In this document: one piece after another, positions 16,445 to 24,000 of the stretch
Layout: every line of letters starts with the position of its first letter
Position numbering within the stretch: the first letter of the stretch is position 1
Assembly: GCA_964459385.1 (NCBI GenBank)
Contig: CAYWLG010000003.1
Coordinates: 124,001 to 188,000, forward strand
Direction: 5' to 3'
DNA from: UBA6107 sp964459385
GTDB lineage: Bacteria > Chloroflexota > Anaerolineae > Anaerolineales > Anaerolineaceae
Length of the DNA: 64,000 nucleotides
Program-made: the position numbers and the translations under genes
The notes under the pieces: generated by a model
Databases searched by the model: none
Told to the model about the DNA's origin: nothing
The model's input: only the letters and a program-made list of their open reading frames with translations

Positions 16445-17185
16445 ATGCGAAAAAGGCACCTTTTTTACTTGCCCGCTTTTCAAGGCGTCAATGGGGAACT
16501 ACAAGACCAACTGACGCCTCTTATTACTCTGTGCCATATTACGGCCGGTACCACCATCTTTCAACAGGGAGAGGCGGCCAAATACCTCTTTTTTCTTGAA
16601 AGCGGTGAAGTGGAGATCATCTTCAAGCCCTTTGACGGGCCGGCGTTATCGGTGGCGCACCTGAAACATGGCGCCATCTTTGGCTGGTCGGCCACAATGG
16701 GACGCAAGGCATATACCTCGGCAGCGCTGGCCTTGAGCGACTGCGAGGCCTATCGCATCGAAGGCAAAGAGTTGCAACTGCTGTGTGAGAATCATCCAGA
16801 ATCAGGTGTGGTAATATTAGATAAGCTGGCTTCTGCGATCGCAGAACGGCTGGAGAGTACCCACAACGAGATCATGGGCATTCTGATCCAGGGGATGAAC
16901 CTGAATCTCACCTGCAAAAACAAGGGAGCAAAGATGACTGATTCTATCCCCTCATTTTCTGAGACCGAACAGATGCGCGGCCTGATCGAGCAGTTGAGCG
17001 CCTACATTTCTACTTATCACGGCGGTTCGGTTGAGTTTGTTTCGTTCGACGGCAAGATCGTCAAGGTCAAGCTGGGCGGTTCCTGCCTGGGCTGCCCGCT
17101 CTCGCCCATGACCCTCAAGGGCTGGGTGGAAGGTACTGTCAGGCAGTTCTTCCCGAACATCGACAAAGTGGAATCGATCAACTAA
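16445..17185 (+). CDS. cyclic-nucleotide-binding domain fused to NifU C-terminal domain
   Basis: A 246-residue frame. Residues about 10-130 form a CRP-type cNMP-binding domain (ITAGTTIFQQGEAAKYLFFL, then SGEVEII), but no HTH follows. Residues 164-246 form a NifU C-terminal domain with the Cys214-x-x-Cys217 pair (GGSCLGCPLSP) that holds a transient Fe-S cluster. Codon 164 is an ATG (16934) preceded by GGGAG, so the NifU part may also be translated alone. The start is uncertain: ATG 16445 fits the domain edge, while GTG 16358 would add 29 residues. It probably ties Fe-S assembly to a ligand signal; that is inference. Confidence 0.82.
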   Translation: MRKRHLFYLPAFQGVNGELQDQLTPLITLCHITAGTTIFQQGEAAKYLFFLESGEVEIIFKPFDGPALSVAHLKHGAIFGWSATMGRKAYTSAALALSDCEAYRIEGKELQLLCENHPESGVVILDKLASAIAERLESTHNEIMGILIQGMNLNLTCKNKGAKMTDSIPSFSETEQMRGLIEQLSAYISTYHGGSVEFVSFDGKIVKVKLGGSCLGCPLSPMTLKGWVEGTVRQFFPNIDKVESIN

Positions 17186-17188
17186 CTA

Positions 17189-17216
17189 AAAACTGCGGGT
17201 AACTCCGCAGTTTTTT
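17189..17216. terminator. bidirectional terminator
   Basis: ACTGCGG (17192-17198) pairs with CCGCAGT (17205-17211), flanked by A-run and T6. It separates the convergent NifU-fusion and SHOCT-like genes. Confidence 0.88.
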
Positions 17217-17595
17217 ATTCGAGAAAGATCTGTACTCGTTCGCCTTCATCATCGTCCAGCACATCAAGCACCTGGCCGGTGACCCCGCGTTTGATGTAGT
17301 CTTTGATCTGCTGGGTATCGAGCACGTTGATCTCAGTGGAAAGGTGAGCCCCCATCTTGATGCCCGTGGTGACCAGATTGGCCGGCATACGAATGTTGAC
17401 GCGCGACTTGCCGCTGTCGATGTCGGTGACGATCACGTGAATGTAACGCACGGGTTGATTCGAGACTGCGGCGCTCTGGCCCTGGTCTTTATCGGGGTTG
17501 GCAGCCGCATCCAGCATGGAGACGGCCTCAGCGGCGCTGATCTTGCCTTCTTCAATTAGTTTGAGAACCCGCATGCGTTCTTCAGTTGTGGTCAT
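17215..17595 (-). CDS. SHOCT-like / YvlB-LiaX N-terminal domain protein
   Basis: A 126-residue protein. The N terminus (RMRVLKLIEEGKISAAEAVS, residues 7-26) is a SHOCT-like helical hairpin as found at the start of YvlB/LiaX envelope-stress proteins. The remainder (about 48-126) is a beta-rich region with VRYIHVIVTD and KSRVNIRMPANLV. No membrane segment is present, so it is cytoplasmic. The family is common in Chloroflexota and Firmicutes; its activity is unknown. The ribosome site at the ATG (17595) is weak. Confidence 0.7.
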   Translation of the reverse strand: MTTTEERMRVLKLIEEGKISAAEAVSMLDAAANPDKDQGQSAAVSNQPVRYIHVIVTDIDSGKSRVNIRMPANLVTTGIKMGAHLSTEINVLDTQQIKDYIKRGVTGQVLDVLDDDEGERVQIFLE

Positions 17596-17781
17596 TGGGC
17601 ACCATTTAATCCTGCTTAATTTTACCTCAAAGAAATTATTTTCATTTTAGACCAGCATTAGTCTTTTCTTAACCTGTTTTTAGGCAACCGTGGCAACTTT
17701 TTAGTAACTGATATCCGTTCAAGATGCGCTAACTGTTTCGAGTCGAGACTTGTGCGCTTGTGGTAAGATAAAAATGAATTT

Positions 17782-18567
17782 ATGGCATTCATTAATTCGG
17801 TCAACCCCTTCTCATTGATTCTGGCCATTGGCGCCAGTTTTGCGCTGTGGCGCCTGGCACTGGTCGCGCCGGGCGGGCAGCGACTGCACTGGCTGCTGGC
17901 CGGGCTGCTCAGCCTGTTCGGTGCACTGCTGGGGGCGCGAATCGCTTATGTGCTCGAACATCTGAATTACTTTTCGCAAAACGCCGGGCAGATCGCCGCG
18001 TTCTGGCAGGGTGGCCTTTCGTGGATCGGGGCACCGGCCGGCGCGCTCTTGATGGTGCCGCTGATCGCTCGCCTGTGGCAGTGGAACTTCTGGCCCATCT
18101 GCGACCACCTGAGCGTGATGCTGCTGCCCATGAGCATCGCTCCCTGGCTGGCCTGTCTGTTGGAAGGCAGCGCGTACGGCATTGCCCTGCCGCAGGGCAC
18201 CTGGTGGGGCATGCAGGCTCTGAACGAGAGCGGCGTGTATGTGCTGCGCAGCCCACTGCAGCCGCTGGCGGCGGTGAGCCTGCTCGCCTTTCTGGGCATG
18301 GTGGAACTGCTGCTGCGCAAAAGTGCAAAGGCCGGTCTGCGCTCCTCACTTTTATGGCTCACCTACAGCATTGATATGCTGCTCTTCACCTTCATGCGCG
18401 CCGACCCGGCCCCCTCGTGGCTGGGGCTGCGCATCGAGAGCTGGGCGGCGTTGTTTTACACATTAATCTCATTATTGAGTACAATAAGTATCCTCGAATG
18501 GATCAAAAAAGTGCCATCCTTACGATGGTTTAAGAAGAGAAGCATCTCAGAAAGCAAAACACCATGA
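17782..18567 (+). CDS. Lgt-like (prolipoprotein diacylglyceryl transferase family) membrane protein
   Basis: A 261-residue protein with about seven membrane segments. GARIAYVLEHLNYF (about 51-64), GGLSWIGAPAG (about 78-88) and CLLEGSAYGIALPQGTWWG (about 121-139) correspond to the three signature regions of Lgt, although HGG is replaced by IGAP and the invariant Arg in the Lgt signature is not apparent. Lgt attaches diacylglycerol to lipobox cysteines. This could be a diverged paralog rather than the housekeeping enzyme. It overlaps the following nitrilase-like gene by four bases (ATGA). Confidence 0.7.
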   Translation: MAFINSVNPFSLILAIGASFALWRLALVAPGGQRLHWLLAGLLSLFGALLGARIAYVLEHLNYFSQNAGQIAAFWQGGLSWIGAPAGALLMVPLIARLWQWNFWPICDHLSVMLLPMSIAPWLACLLEGSAYGIALPQGTWWGMQALNESGVYVLRSPLQPLAAVSLLAFLGMVELLLRKSAKAGLRSSLLWLTYSIDMLLFTFMRADPAPSWLGLRIESWAALFYTLISLLSTISILEWIKKVPSLRWFKKRSISESKTP

Positions 18568-19430
18568 AATTGAACCTCGCCCTCGCCCAAATCAATACCG
18601 TTCTGGGAGATGTTGAAAAGAACCTGCAAAAACATCTCACCTACATCAATCAGGCCCGTCAAGGTGGGGCTGATCTGCTGGTCTTCCCGGAACTTTCACT
18701 GACCGGTTATGTGCTGCAAGACCTGGTGCCCACGGTGGCACACCGCGCCCTCGACTCGGATCCTGTCTTTCACCGCCTGCTCGAAGAAAGCCAGTCGATC
18801 GACCTGATGGTGGGCTTCGTAGAAGAAGACGTGCGCAGCCGCTTTTACATTGCCTCGGCTTACCTTTCGGGCGGCAAGGTGCTGCACGTGCACCGCAAGG
18901 TTTATCTGCCAACCTACGGCCTTTTCGATGAAGGTCGTTTCTTCGCCTGGGGAGACCAGGTGCGTGCCTTTGACACCCGCTTCGGGCGCGTGGGCATGTT
19001 GATCTGTGAAGATTTCTGGCACGCCTCGCTGCCTTATCTGCTCTGGCTGGACGGCGCCGATCTCTTTTTGTTCGCTTCGGCCAGCCCCGGCCGCGGCCTG
19101 CCGCACCCTGCCACGGATGGCGAAGGCGCCCGCCTCGACTCGGCCCGCTGGGTGGACGAGATCAACCGCGCTTATGCTGGTCTGTTCACCTCATTTGTGG
19201 CCCACACCAATCGCGTGGGGTACGAAGACGGCCTCAACTTTTGGGGCGGCGCCAGTGTGTATACGCCAGACGGCGTCAACCTGGCACACGGGCCGCAGCA
19301 CGAAGAATCGCTCATCCAGGTGGAACTGGACCTCAACCAACTGCACCGCACCCGCGCACGCCTGCCATTGCTGCGTGACGAACGCACCGCTATGGTGCTG
19401 CGCGAACTGACACGAATTACCTCAAAATGA
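18564..19430 (+). CDS. carbon-nitrogen hydrolase, glutaminase-like subunit of NAD synthase
   Basis: A 288-residue nitrilase-superfamily protein. The catalytic triad is seen as Glu43 (FPELSLTGY), Lys112 (RKVYLPTYGLFDE) and Cys148 (LICEDFWH). These motifs match the glutaminase domain of glutamine-dependent NAD synthases, normally fused to the synthetase. Here the synthetase is a separate gene 53 bases downstream, so this subunit probably supplies ammonia to it. The alternative is a stand-alone amidase. The start overlaps the Lgt-like gene. Confidence 0.85.
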   Translation: MKLNLALAQINTVLGDVEKNLQKHLTYINQARQGGADLLVFPELSLTGYVLQDLVPTVAHRALDSDPVFHRLLEESQSIDLMVGFVEEDVRSRFYIASAYLSGGKVLHVHRKVYLPTYGLFDEGRFFAWGDQVRAFDTRFGRVGMLICEDFWHASLPYLLWLDGADLFLFASASPGRGLPHPATDGEGARLDSARWVDEINRAYAGLFTSFVAHTNRVGYEDGLNFWGGASVYTPDGVNLAHGPQHEESLIQVELDLNQLHRTRARLPLLRDERTAMVLRELTRITSK

Positions 19431-19483
19431 AAGCTGCCTCACGAGCATGACCCTTTTACCGTTTGAATTTTCTGGAGGACAAC

Positions 19484-20305
19484 ATGTCTGATCTATCGAT
19501 CGATACCGACCTGGCACGAAAGATCCTCACCGGCTTCATCCAAACCGAGGTAACGCGCGCCGGTTTTCACAAGGCGGTGCTTGGCCTCTCGGGCGGTATC
19601 GATTCGGCGCTGGCCTGTTACCTGGCCGCAGAAGCGCTTGGCCCCGAAAACGTGATGGCCATTCGCATGCCCTACAAGACCAGCTCACAGGGATCGCTTG
19701 ACCATGCCCAACTGGTGATCGACGCCCTGGGCGTGCAGGCGCTGACCATTCCGATCACCGAGATGGTAGATCCGCTCATCGAGCGCTTCCCTGACATGGA
19801 AAACCGCCGCAAAGGCAATATCATGGCACGCCAGCGCATGATCATCCTCTTCGACCAATCGGAGGCCTTCAAGGGTCTGGTGATCGGCACCGGCAACAAG
19901 ACCGAGATCCTGCTAGGCTATTCCACCCTCTACGGCGATTCGGCTTGCGCGCTCAACCCCATCGGCGACCTGTATAAAGCCCAGGTGCGCCAGCTTTCAA
20001 AAGCCGTGGGCGTGCCGCAGCCCATCCTCGACAAGGCCCCTTCGGCCGACCTGTGGGTGGGGCAAACCGACGAAACCGAGCTGGGCTTTACCTATGAACA
20101 GGCAGACCAGATCCTCTTTTTGCTGATCGACCAGCGCTACACACCGCAAGAATGCGTGGAAGCCGGTTTCAAAGAAGAGTTCGTCAAAGCCGTGCTGCAG
20201 CGCGTGCGCCGCAATCAGTTCAAACGGGTGCTGCCCCCCATTGCCAAATTGAGCAACCGCACCATTGGTTATGACTTTCTATACCTGAGAGATTGGGGTA
20301 CCTGA
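19484..20305 (+). CDS. nadE: NAD+ synthase (synthetase subunit)
   Basis: A 273-residue NadE. The ATP pyrophosphatase loop is LSGGIDSAL (about 37-45), and GTGNKTEILLGYSTLYGDSA binds deamido-NAD and ATP. NadE adenylates nicotinate adenine dinucleotide and amidates it to NAD+. The protein has no glutaminase domain, but a nitrilase-type glutaminase lies just upstream, giving a split version of the fused enzyme. The ATG at 19484 has GGAGG upstream. Confidence 0.94.
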   Translation: MSDLSIDTDLARKILTGFIQTEVTRAGFHKAVLGLSGGIDSALACYLAAEALGPENVMAIRMPYKTSSQGSLDHAQLVIDALGVQALTIPITEMVDPLIERFPDMENRRKGNIMARQRMIILFDQSEAFKGLVIGTGNKTEILLGYSTLYGDSACALNPIGDLYKAQVRQLSKAVGVPQPILDKAPSADLWVGQTDETELGFTYEQADQILFLLIDQRYTPQECVEAGFKEEFVKAVLQRVRRNQFKRVLPPIAKLSNRTIGYDFLYLRDWGT

Positions 20306-20309
20306 TTCC

Positions 20310-21593
20310 TTGCCGACAATTAAAAAGTGGTTCCGCCTTCCCCCTGCCCTGAAAAACAACCGGCGCTACGCCGCCTATTGGGCAGGGTTATTGATCTCGA
20401 ACACCGGTTCCCAGATGCAGGTCTGGGCCATTTTTTGGCATCTGCGCGTGCTGAGTGACGACCCCATTGTGGTGAGCGGCATCGGCATCGCCAAGTTCTT
20501 GCCCATTCTCGCTTTTGCCCTCGTCGGCGGGCTGGTGGCCGACACGTTCGACCGCCGCAAAGTGGTGCTGGTCACGCAGGGCTGCATGATCCTCATCGCC
20601 ACCGCGCTGGGCCTGCTCACCTACTTCGACAAGGTGGCGCTGTGGCAGATCTACATTTTGGTCGCCATTCAGGGCGTGGCCGTTTCATTTGATGGACCCT
20701 CGCGCCAGTCGATGGTGCCCGCCATCGTGCCGCGCGCAGACCTGCCCAGCGCTTTCGGGCTGCAATCCATTGCCGGGGATATCGGCGCCGTGGTGGGGCC
20801 GGCCCTGTGCGGACTGGTCATCGCCACGCTGGGCCTGCAGTGGATCTACTGGATCAATGCCGCCTCGTTTCTGGCCGTGATCGTGGCGCTTATTTACATG
20901 GGGCCCATTCCCAGCCCGCGCAGCCTGGATCACAGCAAGGCGATGAACCCGTTCAGAAAGCTGCACTTTTCCGAGATTCCGGCGGGGGTGCGCTACATCA
21001 TGAAGCAGCCCATCATCCTGTCGAGCATGCTGCTCGATTTCTTCGCCACCTTCTTCTCTTCGGCCAACACGCTGCTGCCCTTCATCGCCACCGACGTGCT
21101 GCACACCGATGCCATCGGTTACGGCTGGCTCTCGGCGGCGCAGTCCATTGGGGCGGTGGTGGTGGCTTTGTTCATGGCCCAGGCCAGCGGGGTGCGCAAG
21201 CAGGGCAAACTGCTGCTGTGGGGGGTGGGCGCCTTCGGGGCAGCCACGGTGGTGTTCGGGCTCTCGCGCAGTTACACTCTGACCATGCTGGCACTGATCG
21301 CGGTGGGCGCGGGGGATGCCATCAGCACGGTGCTGCGCAACACCATCCGGCAACTGCAAACGCCGGACGAGATGCGCGGACGCATGGTGAGCATCAACCA
21401 GATCTTCTTCGCGGGCGGGCCGCAACTGGGCGAGGTGGAGGCCGGCATTGTGGCCTCAACGTTGGGGACGCCCTTCGCCATTGTCAGCGGCGGCATTGGC
21501 TGTGTGCTGGCGGTAATGTTCACGGCGGCGCGTTTCCCGGCCCTGCGCAACTACAACGGCGACGAAGAGATGGTAGCCGGAGCTTCGATGTAG
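20310..21593 (+). CDS. MFS transporter (EntS-like)
   Basis: A 427-residue major facilitator with about twelve membrane segments, of the MFS_3/EntS-like group. ADTFDRRKVVLVTQ (about 76-89) is motif A, and DGPSRQSMVPAIVPR lies after the fourth helix. Members export siderophores, macrolides or other small molecules; the substrate here is unknown. The start must be TTG at 20310, four bases after the nadE stop, because the next Met would remove the first helix. It may be translated by coupling to nadE. Confidence 0.88.
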   Translation: MPTIKKWFRLPPALKNNRRYAAYWAGLLISNTGSQMQVWAIFWHLRVLSDDPIVVSGIGIAKFLPILAFALVGGLVADTFDRRKVVLVTQGCMILIATALGLLTYFDKVALWQIYILVAIQGVAVSFDGPSRQSMVPAIVPRADLPSAFGLQSIAGDIGAVVGPALCGLVIATLGLQWIYWINAASFLAVIVALIYMGPIPSPRSLDHSKAMNPFRKLHFSEIPAGVRYIMKQPIILSSMLLDFFATFFSSANTLLPFIATDVLHTDAIGYGWLSAAQSIGAVVVALFMAQASGVRKQGKLLLWGVGAFGAATVVFGLSRSYTLTMLALIAVGAGDAISTVLRNTIRQLQTPDEMRGRMVSINQIFFAGGPQLGEVEAGIVASTLGTPFAIVSGGIGCVLAVMFTAARFPALRNYNGDEEMVAGASM

Positions 21594-22132
21594 CGATTCG
21601 TTTTTAAAAATAATCGAAAACGAATAAAACGAATCATAGTTTAAAATAGGTTTTATGTTCTATATTTGATTATACAACTGCTGTCAAGGAGGGAGTCAGC
21701 GGGGGCTTGCGATCTATTGCTGTTGCCTGTTTTGAGATATCCGCGTTGACCTACAGCAAATTCGCCGACGGGATCGGGTTCTGGTAGTCCCCCTGCCCAT
21801 GTATCTTTGCTGGTAATTTGCCCTGTACTTGCGTGGTCATTAACTTGTCTTCTGCTTAAGCAGCATAATGTTTGCTTTTGCTGCTTTCCACTCCAGTACT
21901 TCACTGTGGTGCCTGAAGATTTCCTATGCAGACTTTACTTGCATGATTGAAGTACGTTTGATCACAAACGATCTATCCTATCAATATGAGCACCCGACAA
22001 TTCCCTTTTGAACAAAAACATAACCCGTAATGATTGAAAGACATGCTCATTTTTTTTCTGCCCTTAATTATGTAACCAATCTAAAACAAACACTTCTTTA
22101 GTTTAGATTATCAAACTTTTCTAACAATGTTG
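21594..22132. other. AT-rich intergenic region with a palindrome
   Basis: A 540-base gap. GATTCGTTTT (21595-21604) pairs with AAAACGAATC (21626-21635), a perfect 10-bp inverted repeat that may end the MFS transcript. The rest is AT-rich except for 21680-21900, which is richer in GC and holds an 83-codon minus-strand frame. That frame resembles no family I know and may be debris. No RNA gene is recognised. Confidence 0.45.
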
Positions 22133-23281
22133 TTATTCGTTTTCTTGATTATAAATTTCTCGAATATTCCCAAAAACATCAAAAACAATAAATCCGTGTT
22201 TTACCGAAAGACGAAATGTTATTCCATTTGTCGAGACATCCTGTATGCCTGCCTCAGAGATTTCCTTGCGAAACTCTTCTGTAAACAATTTTTCATAAAA
22301 ATAATAAAACTCGGATTTTGAATTTAGGCATTGAGACATCGTTTCTGTAGGTGGCGTAACCATTAAAGGAAAGTACAATTGTGCGGCAATTGCCCCTTTA
22401 TCGTTCTTTATAACATTCTCGATAAATAATTTTACTGATTTATCAACAGTTTCTGACTGTTCGCTTGAAAACCCTGGATATTTGTTGTAGGTTGGTGTTG
22501 GGCCAGGCGTAAATGTAGCAACGGGGGTATAGATCGTTTCTAATACTTGTTTATACACTGTTATTACAATTGTAAAATTTTGCCGATATAACGTATCCAG
22601 AACGGAATGAACAACGGCCATATGTCCTTCATTAGTTAAAATACAAAAATCCCCGCCCCAGTTAATCCCTAGATCTTGCACAATATAAGAAAGTTCATCA
22701 AACCCACTTAATGGGTATTCTGCCATACACATTTCCAGATCCATTTTTTTATCTGCATAAAAAAATTGTGCATGATTTAGAAGGTTTAGGTGATAGGTCG
22801 TACCCCCACTCCCTGTCGAGGCTCGTATTTCGATGTCGCTATTTGCCAGTCCGTTGTCATTCAGATCATCCAAATTTAAATAGAATTCACCATTTGGCAC
22901 AATCCCAAAATTATACGAGGCCAAGGCGTTTTTATAAATATATTCGTTTCCACTGACGGTTGGCATTGAAAAGCCGATCGGTGTTTTTTGTTCATAATCA
23001 ACTGTTCCCCAGATCAAGAATTTGCCACTATCAACGGTCACGGTAATATTTGCTTTGGGAGAAGGAGTAGCCGTAGGAAAAATCATAACACCACTGTTCG
23101 TGATCATCTTTGTCAGCGTGATCATTTCTTGCTTTGTAGGACTGGCAGGAATCGGGCTCGTTATTGGCTCAACAGGTAAGGTTTCTCTACTTGGTGTTGT
23201 GATACATCCGACCAACAAAATGAGGATAGTAAAAAAAGCCAGGGCTTTTGTTTGGTGATTCGCCGGCCAAATCCTTGACAT
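22133..23281 (-). CDS. hypothetical lipoprotein, AT-rich gene
   Basis: A 382-residue exported protein. The signal peptide ends in lipobox ILLVGC (Cys26), followed by a Pro/Thr-rich linker to about residue 75. A beta-rich domain (about 78-165) is followed by a second region with NDNGLANSDIEIRAS, then another Pro/Thr linker (TFTPGPTPT) and a C-terminal helical/beta domain that resembles small NTF2-like folds. The start at 23281 has AAGGAGG upstream. Codons are clearly more AT-rich than in neighbouring genes, suggesting recent transfer. I do not recognise the family. Confidence 0.7.
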   Translation of the reverse strand: MSRIWPANHQTKALAFFTILILLVGCITTPSRETLPVEPITSPIPASPTKQEMITLTKMITNSGVMIFPTATPSPKANITVTVDSGKFLIWGTVDYEQKTPIGFSMPTVSGNEYIYKNALASYNFGIVPNGEFYLNLDDLNDNGLANSDIEIRASTGSGGTTYHLNLLNHAQFFYADKKMDLEMCMAEYPLSGFDELSYIVQDLGINWGGDFCILTNEGHMAVVHSVLDTLYRQNFTIVITVYKQVLETIYTPVATFTPGPTPTYNKYPGFSSEQSETVDKSVKLFIENVIKNDKGAIAAQLYFPLMVTPPTETMSQCLNSKSEFYYFYEKLFTEEFRKEISEAGIQDVSTNGITFRLSVKHGFIVFDVFGNIREIYNQENE

Positions 23282-23570
23282 CGTTTTCCCTCCTTAAATT
23301 CAAACTAGTGTCATCAAGAATGTTTACAAATTTTGCGAGCTCGCTCGCATGATTGGGACCAATGTTGTAATGTGCGTCTGTTATTAAATTTTATTGATTT
23401 TGAGCCACACAACATTGTGTCTTTGCTGATAAATTGCCGCGACCAGCTTAAATTCTGATCGTCTTTGGCTCGATCAGACCATGCCAACTTAAAGTCCACC
23501 TCATGCATATAAATTATACAGTTATTCGGCTGCGAACAAATGACGGCAATGCCATGCAAAAACACGGGTC

Positions 23571-23819
23571 GATTCGTGAATCGCCCCTACCAGGGAGATC
23601 AAAACGCCTCCTGATGTCAGGAGGCGCTGCTTTTTGGATTTATTTCTTGAATTAATTCTCTTCACTGAGGCGGGCCCATTCTTCCATGCGCTCGTCAAGG
23701 TCTTGCTGCACGCGAGCGTATTCTTCGCCGAGGCGCTGCACTTTGGCGGTATCGGCGGGCGGGTTTTCGAGCTGGGTCTCAATGGATTTGAGGTGCTGTT
23801 CGAGCATGTTAACCCCGCT
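23571..23819 (-). repeat. direct repeat copy A (relic ABC-F 3' end)
   Basis: This 249-bp segment repeats 30346-30594 with 11 differences, all transitions (about 95.6% identity). It includes the end of the ABC-F reading frame and its terminator hairpin. The two copies bracket the 6.5-kb sugar-transport cassette. One edge is the sequence GATTCGTGAATC. Confidence 0.93.
23606..23625 (-). terminator. terminator hairpin in repeat copy A
   Basis: GCCTCCTGA / TCAGGAGGC with a TG loop, the counterpart of the ABC-F terminator. Its sequence is the exact reverse complement of the copy B hairpin. Confidence 0.75.
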
Positions 23820-23822
23820 CAT
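23652..23822 (-). pseudogene. 3' fragment of an ABC-F ATPase gene
   Basis: On the minus strand this reads the last 56 residues of the ABC-F protein encoded at 30427-32322, from the NMLEQHLKSIE helix to the stop after RLSEEN. Eight of nine nucleotide differences within the frame are silent third-position changes; the ninth (Gly for Glu) is at the edge of homology. An ATG (23822) opens the fragment by chance, without a ribosome site. It is a displaced end of a once-functional gene. Confidence 0.85.
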
Positions 23823-23895
23823 GGCGCTGTGCCTGTTGCCCTGTACATCATTCTCCTGACCAGATCCCCTCTTACAGGTTCGTTTCCCAATTAAA

Positions 23896-23925
23896 CAAAA
23901 CTACGCCAAGGTTGGCGCAGTTTTG
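23896..23925 (-). terminator. terminator of the sugar cassette operon
   Basis: CAAAACT-A-CGCCAA (23896-23909) pairs with TTGGCG-C-AGTTTTG (23912-23925), with one mismatch. On the minus strand the arm ends in TTTTG and TTT follows. It lies just beyond the glycosidase gene. Confidence 0.65.
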
Positions 23926-24000
23926 TTGGGGGAGTATTACTAAATACAAATAAGGCTGTGTGAATTGCCGTTTTCGCCAAAATTTTCTTACCGGTTCAGA

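Noticed and set aside
20685..21607. Long frames on both strands over the MFS gene
   Set aside because: They lie over clear transporter helices and are rich in His/Gly/Ala as expected for shadows of GC-rich membrane genes.
21653..21904. An 83-codon minus-strand frame in the AT-rich gap
   Set aside because: No domain, no ribosome site and no neighbours in common; kept only as possible debris in the region note.
23634..23894. An 86-codon plus-strand frame across repeat copy A
   Set aside because: It is antisense to the ABC-F fragment and runs on only by chance past the repeat edge.
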